Source of the DNA: Planctomycetota bacterium
GTDB lineage: Bacteria; Planctomycetota; MHYJ01; WSZJ01; JACPWG01
NCBI GenBank assembly: GCA_016197205.1
Contig: JACPWG010000051.1
Coordinates: 62,001 to 126,000 of the forward strand
Direction of reading: 5' to 3'
Length of the DNA: 64,000 nt
Each line of letters opens with the position of its first letter. The first letter of the stretch is position 1. The notes under the pieces are model-generated. The model ran no database searches. It saw only the letters and a list, made by a program, of their open reading frames with translations, and was not told the DNA's origin. A program made the translations under genes and the position numbers. This document shows, piece after piece, positions 33,993 through 43,409 of this stretch.

Positions 33993-36900
33993 TCACTTTC
34001 CGCCGCTCGCCCCCCGCCGGAGCCGGTCGGCCTCCTCCAGGTGCGCGCGAGCGCGGTCCGGACGCGGCGGGTCCAGCTTGACATACGCCGCCCCCAGGTC
34101 GGCATGGACCTCCGGCGACCTGGGCGCAGCCGCAACCGCGCGTTCCAGTTCCTGGACCGCCTCCGCATAGCGACGCTGTCCCGCAAGCGCACGCCCCAGG
34201 CAGTGCCGCGCCGCCGTCAGCTCGGGGTTCCGCTCCAGCGCCCGCCGATAGCACTTCTCCGCCGCCTCCCACCCCTCCCGTGGCTCCGCCACGATGCCGC
34301 GATTCACCCACACTTCGGGGCTCCACGGGGCGAGCCGGCCGGCCTCCGCGAAGGAGCGCGCGGCGGGGACCAGGTCCCGTTTTTGCAGTTGGAGGAGGCC
34401 TTGCGCGTTCCACAGTTCCCAGGTGTCGGCGTCCAGCTTGATCGCCCTTTCCAGGAGCGCCAGCGCGTCGTCGATCCGTCCCTCCTGGCCCGCGAGATAC
34501 TGCGCCGTCGCGATCCGGAGACTGTGAATGCGGTCGAGCGCCATGGGGTCGGTCGGGTTGATGCGAAGCGCCTCCTCGAAATCCGACTCCGCCTTGGCGA
34601 ATTCGTGGCGAGCCCAATCGTTGTAGCCGCGAATCGTTCGGCGGCGGGCCTCGAAGACTTTCGTAAGGCGGTCGAGGTGCTGTTCCAAGTCCCCCCCGTT
34701 GCCGGCAAGGTGGTGGAGCGCGAGCACGGGGTTCACGCGCAACGGGAGCAAGGCGTCCATCTGCGCGAAGCGGGTGGGCACGAAGAGGCTGCGCGGGGAC
34801 GAGAACTCGATCCGCGCGCTGTCGTCGTCATTCGGCGGCGCGTCGCCCGCCAGGCGCGCCACCTGGCTCGGGCCGAGCGAGACGAAGCCCAGGACGTCCG
34901 CCGGGTCGCGGAGCTTCATGCGGGCGAGGTCCGAGGCGACTTCGGGGCGGGCCAGGCGTTCCGCGACGCGCGCGTAGGTGAGGCCCAACGGCCGCGGGGC
35001 GCCGAGGAGGAGGTAGTCGCCGCCGGGCCGCAGCTCCCAGAGCGAACAGTTGGGAAACACTTCGGCGAACGCCGCGAGGATCGAACGCAGGTCGTCGACC
35101 GACAGGGAGTACACCTGGACCCAGTGCGCCAGCAGTCCGTCCTCTGTGAGGCGTTCCCGGCACGAGCGGAAAAACTCGCGGGTGTACAGGCCGGCCACTC
35201 CCGCGATCCAGATATTGGTCGGTTCCGACACGATGACGTCGTAGCGCGCCCGCGTGAGCGCGACGTGGTTGCGGCCGTCGTTCACGAGCAGGCGGACCTT
35301 GGGATCGCGGCAGGCATCGTGACTCGCCTCGGCGAAATGCGCGCGCGTGGCCTCTACGACTTCCGGACAGAGCTCGACGCAGTCGACCGCGTCCACCGCG
35401 TAGCGCGTGATCGCGCCGAGCGAAACGCCGGAACCCAGGCCGATCACGAGCACCCGACGCGGATCGGGCGCGAGCAGCATGGGCAGGTGGCCGCAGAGAA
35501 GCTGCGTCGGCATGTCGGTCGCGGTGGAGGCGTCCACTTTTCCGTTGATGCGCAGGGAAAGGAAATGTCGTTCGTGCCGGTGCACGCTCACGGTCGCGGT
35601 GACGCCCTCCGCGTAGAAGAGGAGTTCGTCCGACTCGCGCGCGTCGGCGGTCGGGGGAGCGGCCTTGCCTGCGAGGCCGGCAGCGGCGTCGCGGGTGCGT
35701 GCCGCGGCGATGTAGGCGGCATCGTCCACGGCGGCGCGTTTCCAGCCGGGGACGCCGGCGGCCACGGCGAGGCCGGCAGCGGCGGCGAGCAGGGGCGGGA
35801 GCGCGGCCCGCGCGCGCGGACGGCGCAGCCCGGCGACGGCCAGGCCGAGCGCGCCGCCGAAGAGGTTGAGGCCGACGGCGAAGGTCACCGCGTGGCGAAG
35901 CCCGAGGACGGGGATGAGGACGAACCCGCCGAGGAACGAGCCGACGATCGCTCCGATCGTGTTCATGGCGTAGCAATCCCCGACGGAACGGCCGGCGCCC
36001 AGGCCGAGGCCCGCGGTCGCGTAGATGCGGGCGGCGAGCGGAAAGGTCGCGCCCATGGCGAAGGTCGGGACGAGAAAGAGGACGAAGAGCGCGCCGAACT
36101 CGGCGGCCTCGAGCACGGCGAAGCGATCGGCATTCGCGAGGATGAGCGACTGCATCGCGCCGGAGAGGGAAGTCATCGCGAGGGTGACGCCCAGCGCGGA
36201 CGCGGCGATCACGCCCTGCACGAGGCCGAAGGACCGGATGGGGTCGCGGCGGGTGTCCGCCCAGCGCGCGAGAGCGGCGCTCCCGAGCGAAAGGCCGAGG
36301 ATGAACGCGGAAACGAGGAGCGTGAAGGCGTAGGTGGAGGACCCGATGAAGGAGCAGAGGATGCGGTTCCACACGACCTGGTAGACCATGGAGGCGGCGC
36401 CGGAGAGCGCGAGGGCGACGAGCACCGGCCGGCCGAGCGGCAGCGCGGGTGCGGGGGGAGCGTCGCCGGCGGCCGCGGGTGGCGCTTCCCCAGCGGCGAG
36501 CCGGCCGGTCCCAGCGGTTGGCGCGACTCCACGGCCTGCGAGGGCGGCCGCGGCGCCGATCACGAGGTTGAGCGCGGCTGCGGTGAGGTTCGCCGTCATT
36601 TCCCCGAACGTCGGCAGGAGGTAGAAGCCGGCCAGGAGGGCGCCGGCGACGGCCCCTGCGGAATTCACGGCATAGAGGCGCGCCAGGCGACGGGCAAACG
36701 TCCGCTCCTCCGAGAGGAAATGCCGGGCGAGGACCGGGAGCGTCGCCCCCATGAGCGTGGTCGGCACGAGCAGCACGACCGCGGCGAGCGCGAAGCGGAC
36801 GAGCGTATAGACGAGGGGATGGTCGCCGAGCGCGTCGTACACGGCGCGAAGAGGGAGGGGGGTCAGCTCGACCAGGAAGGGGAGGGCGAGGCACCAGAGC

Positions 36901-37139
36901 CCGATCGCGAACTCGAGAAGGCCGTAGACGAGCAGCCAGCGTCGGCCCTCGCGTGCGCGGCCCGCGAGCCAGCTCCCGAGGGACAGCCCGCCCATGAAGG
37001 CCACGAGGACGGTGGAGACCGAGTGGGTGGTGTTCCCCAGGTGGCGCGTCAGGAGCCGGGTCCAGAGGACCTCGTAGACGAGACCGCTCAGGCCGGAGGC
37101 GAAGAAGAAGGCGAGGTACAGTCGATCCAATCGCCGCAT
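33993..37139 (-). CDS. Spermidine synthase-like membrane protein with TPR tail
   Basis: 1048 residues with the same plan as the convergent gene at 29917. Two blocks of membrane helices each open with the shared motif (SGLSGLVYEVLWTRLL at about 16, SGAASMVYQVVWNRIL at about 248). The Rossmann domain at about 490-760 has VLVIGLGSGVSLGAITRY (about 563), CVELCPEVVEA and LVNDGRNHVAL. The tail from about 815 is four to five TPRs (NDWARHEFAKAESDFEEALR, ELWNAQGLLQLQKRDLVPAA, ARHCLGRALAGQRRYAEAVQ) instead of HEAT repeats. ATG 37139 is preferred over a GTG two codons upstream. Probably a membrane enzyme acting on an unknown metabolite; the TPR part would serve protein contacts. Confidence 0.88.
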   Translation of the reverse strand: MRRLDRLYLAFFFASGLSGLVYEVLWTRLLTRHLGNTTHSVSTVLVAFMGGLSLGSWLAGRAREGRRWLLVYGLLEFAIGLWCLALPFLVELTPLPLRAVYDALGDHPLVYTLVRFALAAVVLLVPTTLMGATLPVLARHFLSEERTFARRLARLYAVNSAGAVAGALLAGFYLLPTFGEMTANLTAAALNLVIGAAAALAGRGVAPTAGTGRLAAGEAPPAAAGDAPPAPALPLGRPVLVALALSGAASMVYQVVWNRILCSFIGSSTYAFTLLVSAFILGLSLGSAALARWADTRRDPIRSFGLVQGVIAASALGVTLAMTSLSGAMQSLILANADRFAVLEAAEFGALFVLFLVPTFAMGATFPLAARIYATAGLGLGAGRSVGDCYAMNTIGAIVGSFLGGFVLIPVLGLRHAVTFAVGLNLFGGALGLAVAGLRRPRARAALPPLLAAAAGLAVAAGVPGWKRAAVDDAAYIAAARTRDAAAGLAGKAAPPTADARESDELLFYAEGVTATVSVHRHERHFLSLRINGKVDASTATDMPTQLLCGHLPMLLAPDPRRVLVIGLGSGVSLGAITRYAVDAVDCVELCPEVVEATRAHFAEASHDACRDPKVRLLVNDGRNHVALTRARYDVIVSEPTNIWIAGVAGLYTREFFRSCRERLTEDGLLAHWVQVYSLSVDDLRSILAAFAEVFPNCSLWELRPGGDYLLLGAPRPLGLTYARVAERLARPEVASDLARMKLRDPADVLGFVSLGPSQVARLAGDAPPNDDDSARIEFSSPRSLFVPTRFAQMDALLPLRVNPVLALHHLAGNGGDLEQHLDRLTKVFEARRRTIRGYNDWARHEFAKAESDFEEALRINPTDPMALDRIHSLRIATAQYLAGQEGRIDDALALLERAIKLDADTWELWNAQGLLQLQKRDLVPAARSFAEAGRLAPWSPEVWVNRGIVAEPREGWEAAEKCYRRALERNPELTAARHCLGRALAGQRRYAEAVQELERAVAAAPRSPEVHADLGAAYVKLDPPRPDRARAHLEEADRLRRGASGGK

Positions 37140-37255
37140 GCACACCGCGAACTAAGGGACGGAACGGAACCGCGACGGTGAGGGAGCGGTCTCACCGTGT
37201 CTACGCGACCTGCCCGGTTCGACCTTGCCGCCAGGTCGACGCCTCGCCGCACGCC

Positions 37256-37280
37256 CCGCCTGAAGGCGGAACTACAAACA
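37256..37280. repeat. Dispersed repeat family C, inverted copy
   Basis: CCGCCTGAAGGCGGAACTAC plus AAACA is the reverse-orientation form of the motif in the MITE inner arms at 29554-29580. It lies in the short gap between two minus-strand genes. Confidence 0.6.
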
Positions 37281-37304
37281 GCACCGTGGCCTTCGGGCTG
37301 GCCC

Positions 37305-40300
37305 TCACCGGGTCCCGCCCGGTTTCTCCGGGCTCAGTGGTTTTTCCGGCCCTGGCTTCTCCGGCGCCGGCGGTTTTTCCGGCTCCGGCTTGGCGGTGTC
37401 CGGTTTCGCGGTCTCCTCGAGCCGTTCGCGGATTTTTTTGACGCGCGCGCACTTGGGAAACGCGTACTCCGCGTCGTCCAGGCACTGGGTCGCCTCGTCT
37501 TTTTTTCCCTGGTCCAGCCGCACCTCGGCCAGCTCGCAGTAGAGGTCTCCGATCTTCTCGTCGGCGTCGCCGCCGGAGGAGCCGCGGCGACGCGCGGCGA
37601 TCGCCACCTCCAGCTCGCGCACCGCGAGGTCGTACTGCTTCGCGGTCCTGGCCAGAGACGCCCATTCCTCGTGCAGCTCCGGATCGAGCGAGCGGATCTG
37701 GTTCGCTTCCTCGAGCACCCGCAGCGCCTCCTCCGGTTTCTTCCCCTTCTTGTAGCGCTCGGCGAGCCGCCGCCGCAGGCCATAGTCGTCCTGGTCGATC
37801 GCCCGCAACGCCTCCAGCTCCACGAGCACTTGCTCCTCCTGCCCCGCCTCTTCGTAGATTTTCGCGAGGTGGAAGTACGGGTTGTCGTCCCGCTCCGCGC
37901 GCGACGGAAAGGCCGCTTTCGCCTTCTCGAATTCGGCGATCGCCTGGTCCTTCTCCTTGGCCTCGAGCAGCCGCTTCGCCAGTCTCAGGTGGACGCCGTA
38001 GTAGTCCGCGCCGGCCTCCGCCGCGGCCGAAAGCAGCTTCCGCGCCTCGTCCGCGTCCTTCTTGTCGTCCGCGACGTAGCCCTGGACGGCCAGCGCGTCC
38101 GCGCACTTCGGGTCCGCCTCCAGGGCCTTCCGGGCGTGCGCGCCCGCCTCATCGGCCTTGTTCGCATGCAGGCTCGACCACGCCAGCGCGGCCTGTGCCT
38201 TCGCGTCCTTGGGGTCCTTCTCCACCCGCTCTTCGAACGCCTTCACCTCGGCCTCCCCGTACTGCGGGGGGACCTTCATCTTCGCAAAAAAAGCTTCGAG
38301 GTGGGACCAGAAACCCTTGTCGAATTCCGCGGTCGTCACCCCACAGCACTCGCGCAGGACCTCGACCGTGCCCTTCTCCTCGCCGTAGGCCTTGAGCATC
38401 TTCGGGATGGTCGCGAAGCCCCACTTCTTTTCGATGTACTCGCAGACCAGGCTCGCCTGATAGTAGGAGAGCAGGACCTGCTCGGGGAACTTGGGGCGGG
38501 TGAAGCCCCGATTCAATTCCTCGATGGCGAGGAGCTGCCCCTTGTGGTACGCGCCGTACAGCTCCAGCTCCATCTCGCGCGCCCAGGTCGGATTCGCCGC
38601 CTTCTCCTCGTAGACGGAGAGCCCCTCGGTGAACCAGCGCGGCACGCGGTTCTTGCTGAGCTGGAGCGTGACGACGTGCGCGTACTCGTGCCAGAGGACC
38701 CGCGACCAGTTGAACTCCCGGGTCATGCGAAACACGGCCTCGGTCGGCAGGAGCAGCGTGACGACGCGGCCGAAGCAGGCCCCGAGCGCGCCCAGGCCGG
38801 GAATGCCCGCCGTGCGGACGGAGAAGTCCTTGTGGAGCGCGAAGTCCTCGACGAGGATCGGGCTCTCGGGCTTGAAGCCGTACTTCGCCGAGAGCGCCTC
38901 GTCGGCGCGCGCGAGCCACTCGAGGACGTACGGGGTCATCGCCTTTTCCTCCGCGGAGTTCACGCGCAGGTGGAAGCGCCCGTGGTCCGTCAGGAGCATC
39001 TCCTTTTCCATTTTTTCGAAGAGCTTGAGGAGATTGTAGGCGCGCGTATCGAAGCTGTCCTTGTCGAAGCCCTCCTGGATCAGCTTCCGGCCTTCGTCCT
39101 CGCGGCCAAGATGGAGGAGGACCACGCCGCGGTTGGTGACGGCGTTCCACTGCTTCTCGTCCAGCTCGATGGCCTTCCGGAAATAGCCCTCCGCGGCATC
39201 GAAGCGCATGACTTGGAGGCAGAGCTGGCCCAACTCGCCGTAGAAGCCGCCGCAATGGGGGTGCTCGACGAGGACCTTGCGTTCGATGTCCGCCAGGCGC
39301 GCGGCGTCCTTGTTCAGGAGCGCGACGGCCGCGGCAATCGCCTGCGCGGGGATCGAGAGGGGATCGACCTTGAGCAGGGCCTGAACCTCGGTCATGGCCG
39401 CGTCCAGCTCCTGGTCCCAGAAATGGAGGTAGGCCATGAGCTGGTGGGCGTCGGGCAGGTTCGGGTTCACCTGCAGGGCGCGGGCGCACTCCCGCTCCGC
39501 CTCGTCGAGCCGGCCGTCGTGGACGGCGACGTAGGCCTTGCCGACGTGGGAAAGGGGGTGGACCGGGTTGAGGTCGAGGACTTCCTTGAAGGTGCCGCCG
39601 GCGTCGGGCGCGTTGTCCTTTTCGAGGTAAAGGAAGGCCTCGACGCAGCGCGCGGCGTGGTAGAACTTGTCCAGTTCGGTGACCTTCGGGACAAGGTCAT
39701 GAGCGACCATCTTGAGCGTGCCGGCATCCCCGGTCCGATTGCCGAACTGGTAGGCGGCGAGCGCGACGTGGAAGAAGTCGTCGGGATCGTCCAGCTCCGA
39801 GGAGAAGTGGGCGTCGAGCGAGGCGTTCAGCTCCTTCTCGGCTTCTTCGAAAGCGCCGCGGTCGAGGAGCACGAGCCCCTTCACGCAGTGCCCGATCGGG
39901 TCCTCGGCGGAGGCCTTCAGGAAGGACTCGGCAACGGCGAGCGCGTCGTCACGGCGTCCGCGGAGGAGGAAGAGGTCCGCGAGCCGGGCGCGCGCCTCGC
40001 GATGGTCGGGCTTGAGTTCCAGCACCTGGCGCAGGCAGGCCTCTTCGCCGTCATAGTCGCCCGTCTCGTCTTTCGCGCGCGCGAGTCCGAGCCGGACTTC
40101 GACGTCGGTCGGCGCGGCCTCGGCGAGCTTCGCGAATTCCGCGAGGGCCTTCTTGTAGTCCCCGCGATAGACCGCCATCCACGGGGGCGTGTTTCGCTTC
40201 GGCCGCTCGGGTTTGGGGGCGGCGGGCTTGCTCTTTCCCTCGCCGTCCTGCGAGAAGGCGGGCGGGAAAACGAGCGCGAGAAGAAGCAGGGGAAAGACGA

Positions 40301-40343
40301 GACCGAAACGGCGGGGGCGAAGCCGCGAGCCGAGCAGTTGCAT
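37305..40343 (-). CDS. Exported TPR protein with gluzincin (peptidase MA-like) domain
   Basis: 1012 residues with an N-terminal signal peptide (GLVFPLLLLALVFPPAFS, about 14-31). Residues of about 50-430 are TPR units. Residues of about 440-690 form a peptidase MA/DUF1570-like metallopeptidase domain: RVLWHEYAHVVTLQLSKNR (about 548-566) carries the zinc-binding HEYAH, and PRWFTEGLSVYEE supplies the downstream Glu of gluzincins. TPRs resume from about 700 to 960, ending with a Lys/Pro/Glu-rich tail. Located in the periplasm or on the cell surface. Large TPR-gluzincin-TPR proteins are common in Planctomycetota; their substrates are unknown. ATG 40343. Divergent from the acetyltransferase gene at 40522, with 178 bp for both promoters. 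Confidence 0.88.
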   Translation of the reverse strand: MQLLGSRLRPRRFGLVFPLLLLALVFPPAFSQDGEGKSKPAAPKPERPKRNTPPWMAVYRGDYKKALAEFAKLAEAAPTDVEVRLGLARAKDETGDYDGEEACLRQVLELKPDHREARARLADLFLLRGRRDDALAVAESFLKASAEDPIGHCVKGLVLLDRGAFEEAEKELNASLDAHFSSELDDPDDFFHVALAAYQFGNRTGDAGTLKMVAHDLVPKVTELDKFYHAARCVEAFLYLEKDNAPDAGGTFKEVLDLNPVHPLSHVGKAYVAVHDGRLDEAERECARALQVNPNLPDAHQLMAYLHFWDQELDAAMTEVQALLKVDPLSIPAQAIAAAVALLNKDAARLADIERKVLVEHPHCGGFYGELGQLCLQVMRFDAAEGYFRKAIELDEKQWNAVTNRGVVLLHLGREDEGRKLIQEGFDKDSFDTRAYNLLKLFEKMEKEMLLTDHGRFHLRVNSAEEKAMTPYVLEWLARADEALSAKYGFKPESPILVEDFALHKDFSVRTAGIPGLGALGACFGRVVTLLLPTEAVFRMTREFNWSRVLWHEYAHVVTLQLSKNRVPRWFTEGLSVYEEKAANPTWAREMELELYGAYHKGQLLAIEELNRGFTRPKFPEQVLLSYYQASLVCEYIEKKWGFATIPKMLKAYGEEKGTVEVLRECCGVTTAEFDKGFWSHLEAFFAKMKVPPQYGEAEVKAFEERVEKDPKDAKAQAALAWSSLHANKADEAGAHARKALEADPKCADALAVQGYVADDKKDADEARKLLSAAAEAGADYYGVHLRLAKRLLEAKEKDQAIAEFEKAKAAFPSRAERDDNPYFHLAKIYEEAGQEEQVLVELEALRAIDQDDYGLRRRLAERYKKGKKPEEALRVLEEANQIRSLDPELHEEWASLARTAKQYDLAVRELEVAIAARRRGSSGGDADEKIGDLYCELAEVRLDQGKKDEATQCLDDAEYAFPKCARVKKIRERLEETAKPDTAKPEPEKPPAPEKPGPEKPLSPEKPGGTR

Positions 40344-40521
40344 GAAGGGACTCCGTGTCTGGGGCCAGGCCCCTGGGCCCTCGGGCGTCGGGAGGAGGGG
40401 GGAACGGGAGGAGAAGCGTCGGCGCGGATTTTACTCGCACCGGCGGCCCCCGGACAAGGATAATGGCACAGGATTGCAAGCTGCGACGGCCTGGAACCCG
40501 GGATTGCGAGCGGAGAATTTC

Positions 40522-41031
40522 ATGCCCACGAAGGTCGAGCGTGTCCGGCTGTCCCACCCCGACGCGGCGGAGATGGTGGAGCGGTACTTCGAGGAATTGC
40601 GCGAACGGCTCGGTGGCTTCGAGCCGGGTCGCTCGACCACCGCTACGCCGGACGAAATGGAACCGCCGCATGGCGCCTTCCTCGTGATGTACGAGGACGG
40701 GGTCCCGGTGGGCTGCGGAGGGGTGAAGCGCTGCGACGCGGACACGGGGGAGATCAAGCGCATGTACGTCGCACGCGCGGCGCGAGGACGCGGGCACGGC
40801 CGGCGGATACTGGAGGCTCTAGAGCGGGCGGCGGCGGACCTCGGCCGGCGGCGGCTGGTCCTCGACACCGCGGCGCCGTTGACCGAGGCGCGGGGGCTGT
40901 ACGAGGCCGCAGGCTACCGGCCGATACCGGCGTACAACGAAAATCCGTACGCCGCGTTCTGGTACGCGAAGGAGCTTGCGACGGGCGCGGGGGAAGCGGA
41001 GTCGGCGAGGGTGGCCATCCTGCTACGGTAA
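40522..41031 (+). CDS. GNAT family N-acetyltransferase
   Basis: 169 residues. The acetyl-CoA loop MYVARAARGRGHGRRILEAL (about 83-102) is the classic V-x6-R-G-x-G motif, preceded by the beta-bulge VGCGGVKRCDADTGEIKR and followed by DTAAPLTEARGLYEAAGY and AFWYAKEL. ATG 40522 (MPTKVERVRL); longer frames are low-complexity. It transfers acetyl from acetyl-CoA to an unknown amine. Its stop overlaps the stop of the convergent Uma2 gene by 9 bp. Probably monocistronic. Confidence 0.88.
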   Translation: MPTKVERVRLSHPDAAEMVERYFEELRERLGGFEPGRSTTATPDEMEPPHGAFLVMYEDGVPVGCGGVKRCDADTGEIKRMYVARAARGRGHGRRILEALERAAADLGRRRLVLDTAAPLTEARGLYEAAGYRPIPAYNENPYAAFWYAKELATGAGEAESARVAILLR

Positions 41032-41643
41032 CACGTCTCTCACGACCAAGCGGGCCACGTCCCGTCCGTCCAGCACGACGGGAATCGTCTCGGCCTCTCC
41101 GTGGTCCTGCCGACGCCCGTATGCAGCCTCCGCGCCCGAACCGGTCGGCTCGGTGTAGGCCTCGATTCGGCGGTCCACCAGGTTGACGATCCAGTAGGCC
41201 GGGATGCCCGCCGCGGCGTAGATGCTCCCCTTCAGTCCCCGGTCGCTCCCCAGGCTCGATTGGGCGACTTCGACGATCAAGCCCACGTCCGCGGGACCGG
41301 GATGCCGGTCAGCATACTGCCGAGTGTCGCCGCGCACGACCGATAGATCCGGCTCGGGTTCGCTGCCAGTCAGGGTGACGGGAGCTTCCACATCGACATA
41401 CCAGCCCGAGACGAGCAGGCGTTCGAGCGCGGTAAGCACCAACCGAACCGCCATCCGGTGTCCAGGGTTCTTTCCCATTTTCTCCACCAACCAGCCTTCG
41501 AGCAGTTCGACAGGTTCCCCGCTTCCCAGAATCCCCACTTCAAGCATGCGGTGGTACTGGTCCACCGTGAGTCGATGGATCGGCCAGCGAGGGATCGCCG
41601 TCGGCAGGATGGCCGGCGTCTCGGACGGTGGGTTGAGCGACAT
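41023..41643 (-). CDS. Uma2 family endonuclease-fold protein
   Basis: 206 residues. HRLTVDQYHRMLEVGILGSG, VELLEGWLVEKMGKNPGH, EPEPDLSVVRGD and VGLIVEVAQSSLGSDRGLK, followed by the Y...GIPAYWIVNLVDRRIEAYTEP core, are the hallmarks of Uma2 (DUF820), a PD-(D/E)xK nuclease-fold family with conserved D, E and K residues (PDLSVV, IVEVAQ). ATG 41643; the longer frame upstream is non-coding. These proteins occur in large numbers in cyanobacteria and Planctomycetota; the biological role is unsettled. Convergent overlap with the GNAT gene. Confidence 0.9.
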   Translation of the reverse strand: MSLNPPSETPAILPTAIPRWPIHRLTVDQYHRMLEVGILGSGEPVELLEGWLVEKMGKNPGHRMAVRLVLTALERLLVSGWYVDVEAPVTLTGSEPEPDLSVVRGDTRQYADRHPGPADVGLIVEVAQSSLGSDRGLKGSIYAAAGIPAYWIVNLVDRRIEAYTEPTGSGAEAAYGRRQDHGEAETIPVVLDGRDVARLVVRDVLP

Positions 41644-42248
41644 GGGGCAGCCTCGACGATACCCGGAGTCCCGTCGAGCTCGGATCGCCCCGTTCCTCCC
41701 GGGCTGTGGGTGGTACGGCGCCTCACCATCACCGGCAGGCCGGACCGGCCGGCGGGTCGCCACTGGGCGGCACCCTTTGAAACGGTTGAAACGCAAGACC
41801 CCACGGGGACGGGACACCCGGGGATTGTATCGCGGCTGTTGGACGAAGCGCAAGCGGAAACACCGTCTCGAGGCGATCCGCCGCCCGAGCGTGAGACGCC
41901 GGACCTTCCTCGGCTCCTCTGCGGCGCACGGGAGCCGCGGCAAACGCCTGCGACGTCCGATCCTCATGGCGCTCGACGTCCTGCCCGACCTTCTGCCGCC
42001 CTCGCTGCGAACCCAACGCCGGAGATAGTGGGCCGGGAGACCGTGTGACACCCTCGCCGGCCTGGATCGGCACGCCGGCCGCCCCGGAGGCTTTTCCGGA
42101 GCTCAGTTCCTTGGGCCCTCTGCGCGGGCGGGTACGTCCGTGCTCCCAAGAGGCGTCCTCGCCTGACAGGCGCAGGCGCTTTGCCTCGACTCCCTTTCGC
42201 CCGGACGGACACTCCCTGTCGACCGAGCATCGGCGTCTCGCATGCTTC

Positions 42249-42268
42249 GTTCGTCGTCCCGCCTTCAG
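42249..42268. repeat. Dispersed repeat family C in a 729-bp intergenic gap
   Basis: GTTCGTCGTCCCGCCTTCAG, preceded by CGAGCATCGGCGTCT. The gap 41644-42372 otherwise holds no convincing gene: the open frames in it are Arg/Pro-rich and lack recognisable motifs. Confidence 0.55.
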
Positions 42269-42372
42269 CGCGTGCCGCAAGAGCCGGCATTCGAACCTCC
42301 GGCGCCCACGCGGCGCGGCTGAAGCCGCGCACGACCAACAGGTCCGCCGGGAGAGCGACTCCAGGCGAATTC

Positions 42373-42751
42373 TCACAGCCCAAGGCGCCTGCGGACGGCC
42401 CGACGGATGCGCCGCAGGGTCGCCAATGGCAGCGCTCGCTTCCATCCGGTTCGCGGAGAGATCGGGGAAGCGAACCAGGACCGCGTACACGTTGAGGGAC
42501 ATGACATCGGGATGATGGCGCCGGATCGACAAGTCGCGGACGGCACACAGGTCGAGTAGCTGGACCAGATCGTGGGTACGCGGAGGACTCTCCCCACCGT
42601 GCACGAGAAGCGCCTTCAAGTACTTCTCGACGCTCTGTTGACAATGAAAGCACACGAGATCGGGGAGAGGGTTCGTCCGTCGGCGCGCGAGCGCGGTCGC
42701 ACCCTGGGCGTCAGCCTCTGCCTTCGCGATCCACTCGTCGCATCGAGCCAC
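42373..42751 (-). pseudogene. HEPN (HepT-like) protein with frameshift
   Basis: From GTG 42751 the frame reads ARCDEWIAKAEADAQGATAL then VCFHFQQSVEKYLKALLVH-type sequence (here VCFHCQQSVEKYLKALLVHG), THDLVQLLDLC and YAVLVRFPDLSANRMEAS, a typical HEPN domain. Just after MEAS, near 42432, the conserved C-terminal helix continues in another frame as ALPLATLRRIRRAVRRRLGL and stops at 42373. A one-base change in GAAGCGAGCGCTG separates the two frames. Either the gene is inactivated or there is a sequence error. It overlaps the 3' end of the MNT gene (42711) by 41 bp, as usual for HEPN/MNT modules. Confidence 0.78.
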
Positions 42752-43124
42752 GGGTGTAGAGCACCTTTCCCCTGGAGAGGACCTCCGCAACGAACGGATC
42801 GCCGTCGCGAATCCGGTCACGTACTTCGGACGGGGTGAACACCAGGACGTCCATCGGGAGGAACGGCGTGTAGGCTACGCGTGCCACTCGGATCATTCGC
42901 CTGGACATGGACTCGCGGGAGGACATCACGACGAACAGATCGACGTCGCTCTCAGGGCGGGGAGTGCCATACGCATAGGACCCGAAGAGAATCACCCGGA
43001 CCGGCTTGAAGGCACGGACGATTCGCCGCGTGATGCTCGCGAGAAGGGCATTCGTTACCGGCGGGCGGAGTCGCTGCCAAGTCGGAACGGCGCCCGAAAC
43101 TGGCCCCGACACGGCGGAACGCAT
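42711..43124 (-). CDS. MNT-type nucleotidyltransferase (MntA-like antitoxin)
   Basis: About 137 residues. FKPVRVILFGSYAYGTPRPE followed by SDVDLFVVM is the GSxxxG...DxD core of the minimal nucleotidyltransferase family, and FTPSEVRDRIRDGDPFVAEV is the usual C-terminal helix. ATG 43124 is preferred; 43178 in frame is possible. In characterised modules the MNT protein AMPylates and neutralises its HEPN RNase partner. Here the partner gene immediately downstream is frameshifted, so the antitoxin may be orphaned. Confidence 0.85.
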   Translation of the reverse strand: MRSAVSGPVSGAVPTWQRLRPPVTNALLASITRRIVRAFKPVRVILFGSYAYGTPRPESDVDLFVVMSSRESMSRRMIRVARVAYTPFLPMDVLVFTPSEVRDRIRDGDPFVAEVLSRGKVLYTRGSMRRVDREGRG

Positions 43125-43409
43125 GAACGGGCAGCTCCATCGGTGGAGGTGGAGAGTGGACAGGAATTCTTCGAGCAAAATAACCGGCGCGGAGGGACCA
43201 AGTCAAGCCTGATCCTGGGCGGCAGGCTCCCCAGGCACCTACCCTCGGGCTCGGTTTGACGTGGCGCCTCTTGCCGTTTCGCGTGTGAGGAGCTGTTCGT
43301 CCGGGGTCCGCCCTCCCTCCGCACTGCGTGCCGGGCACGGCCGTAGCCGCCGACCGCCCACGACGAGTCGTGCGCGAGGTCCGAGGGCTGCACCGCGTGC
43401 AGGAGGAAC

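Noticed and set aside
34041..40463. Two very long plus-strand frames (1046 and 1088 codons) opposite the spermidine-synthase-like and gluzincin genes
   Set aside because: Antisense mirrors with biased composition; the minus-strand proteins have unmistakable domains.
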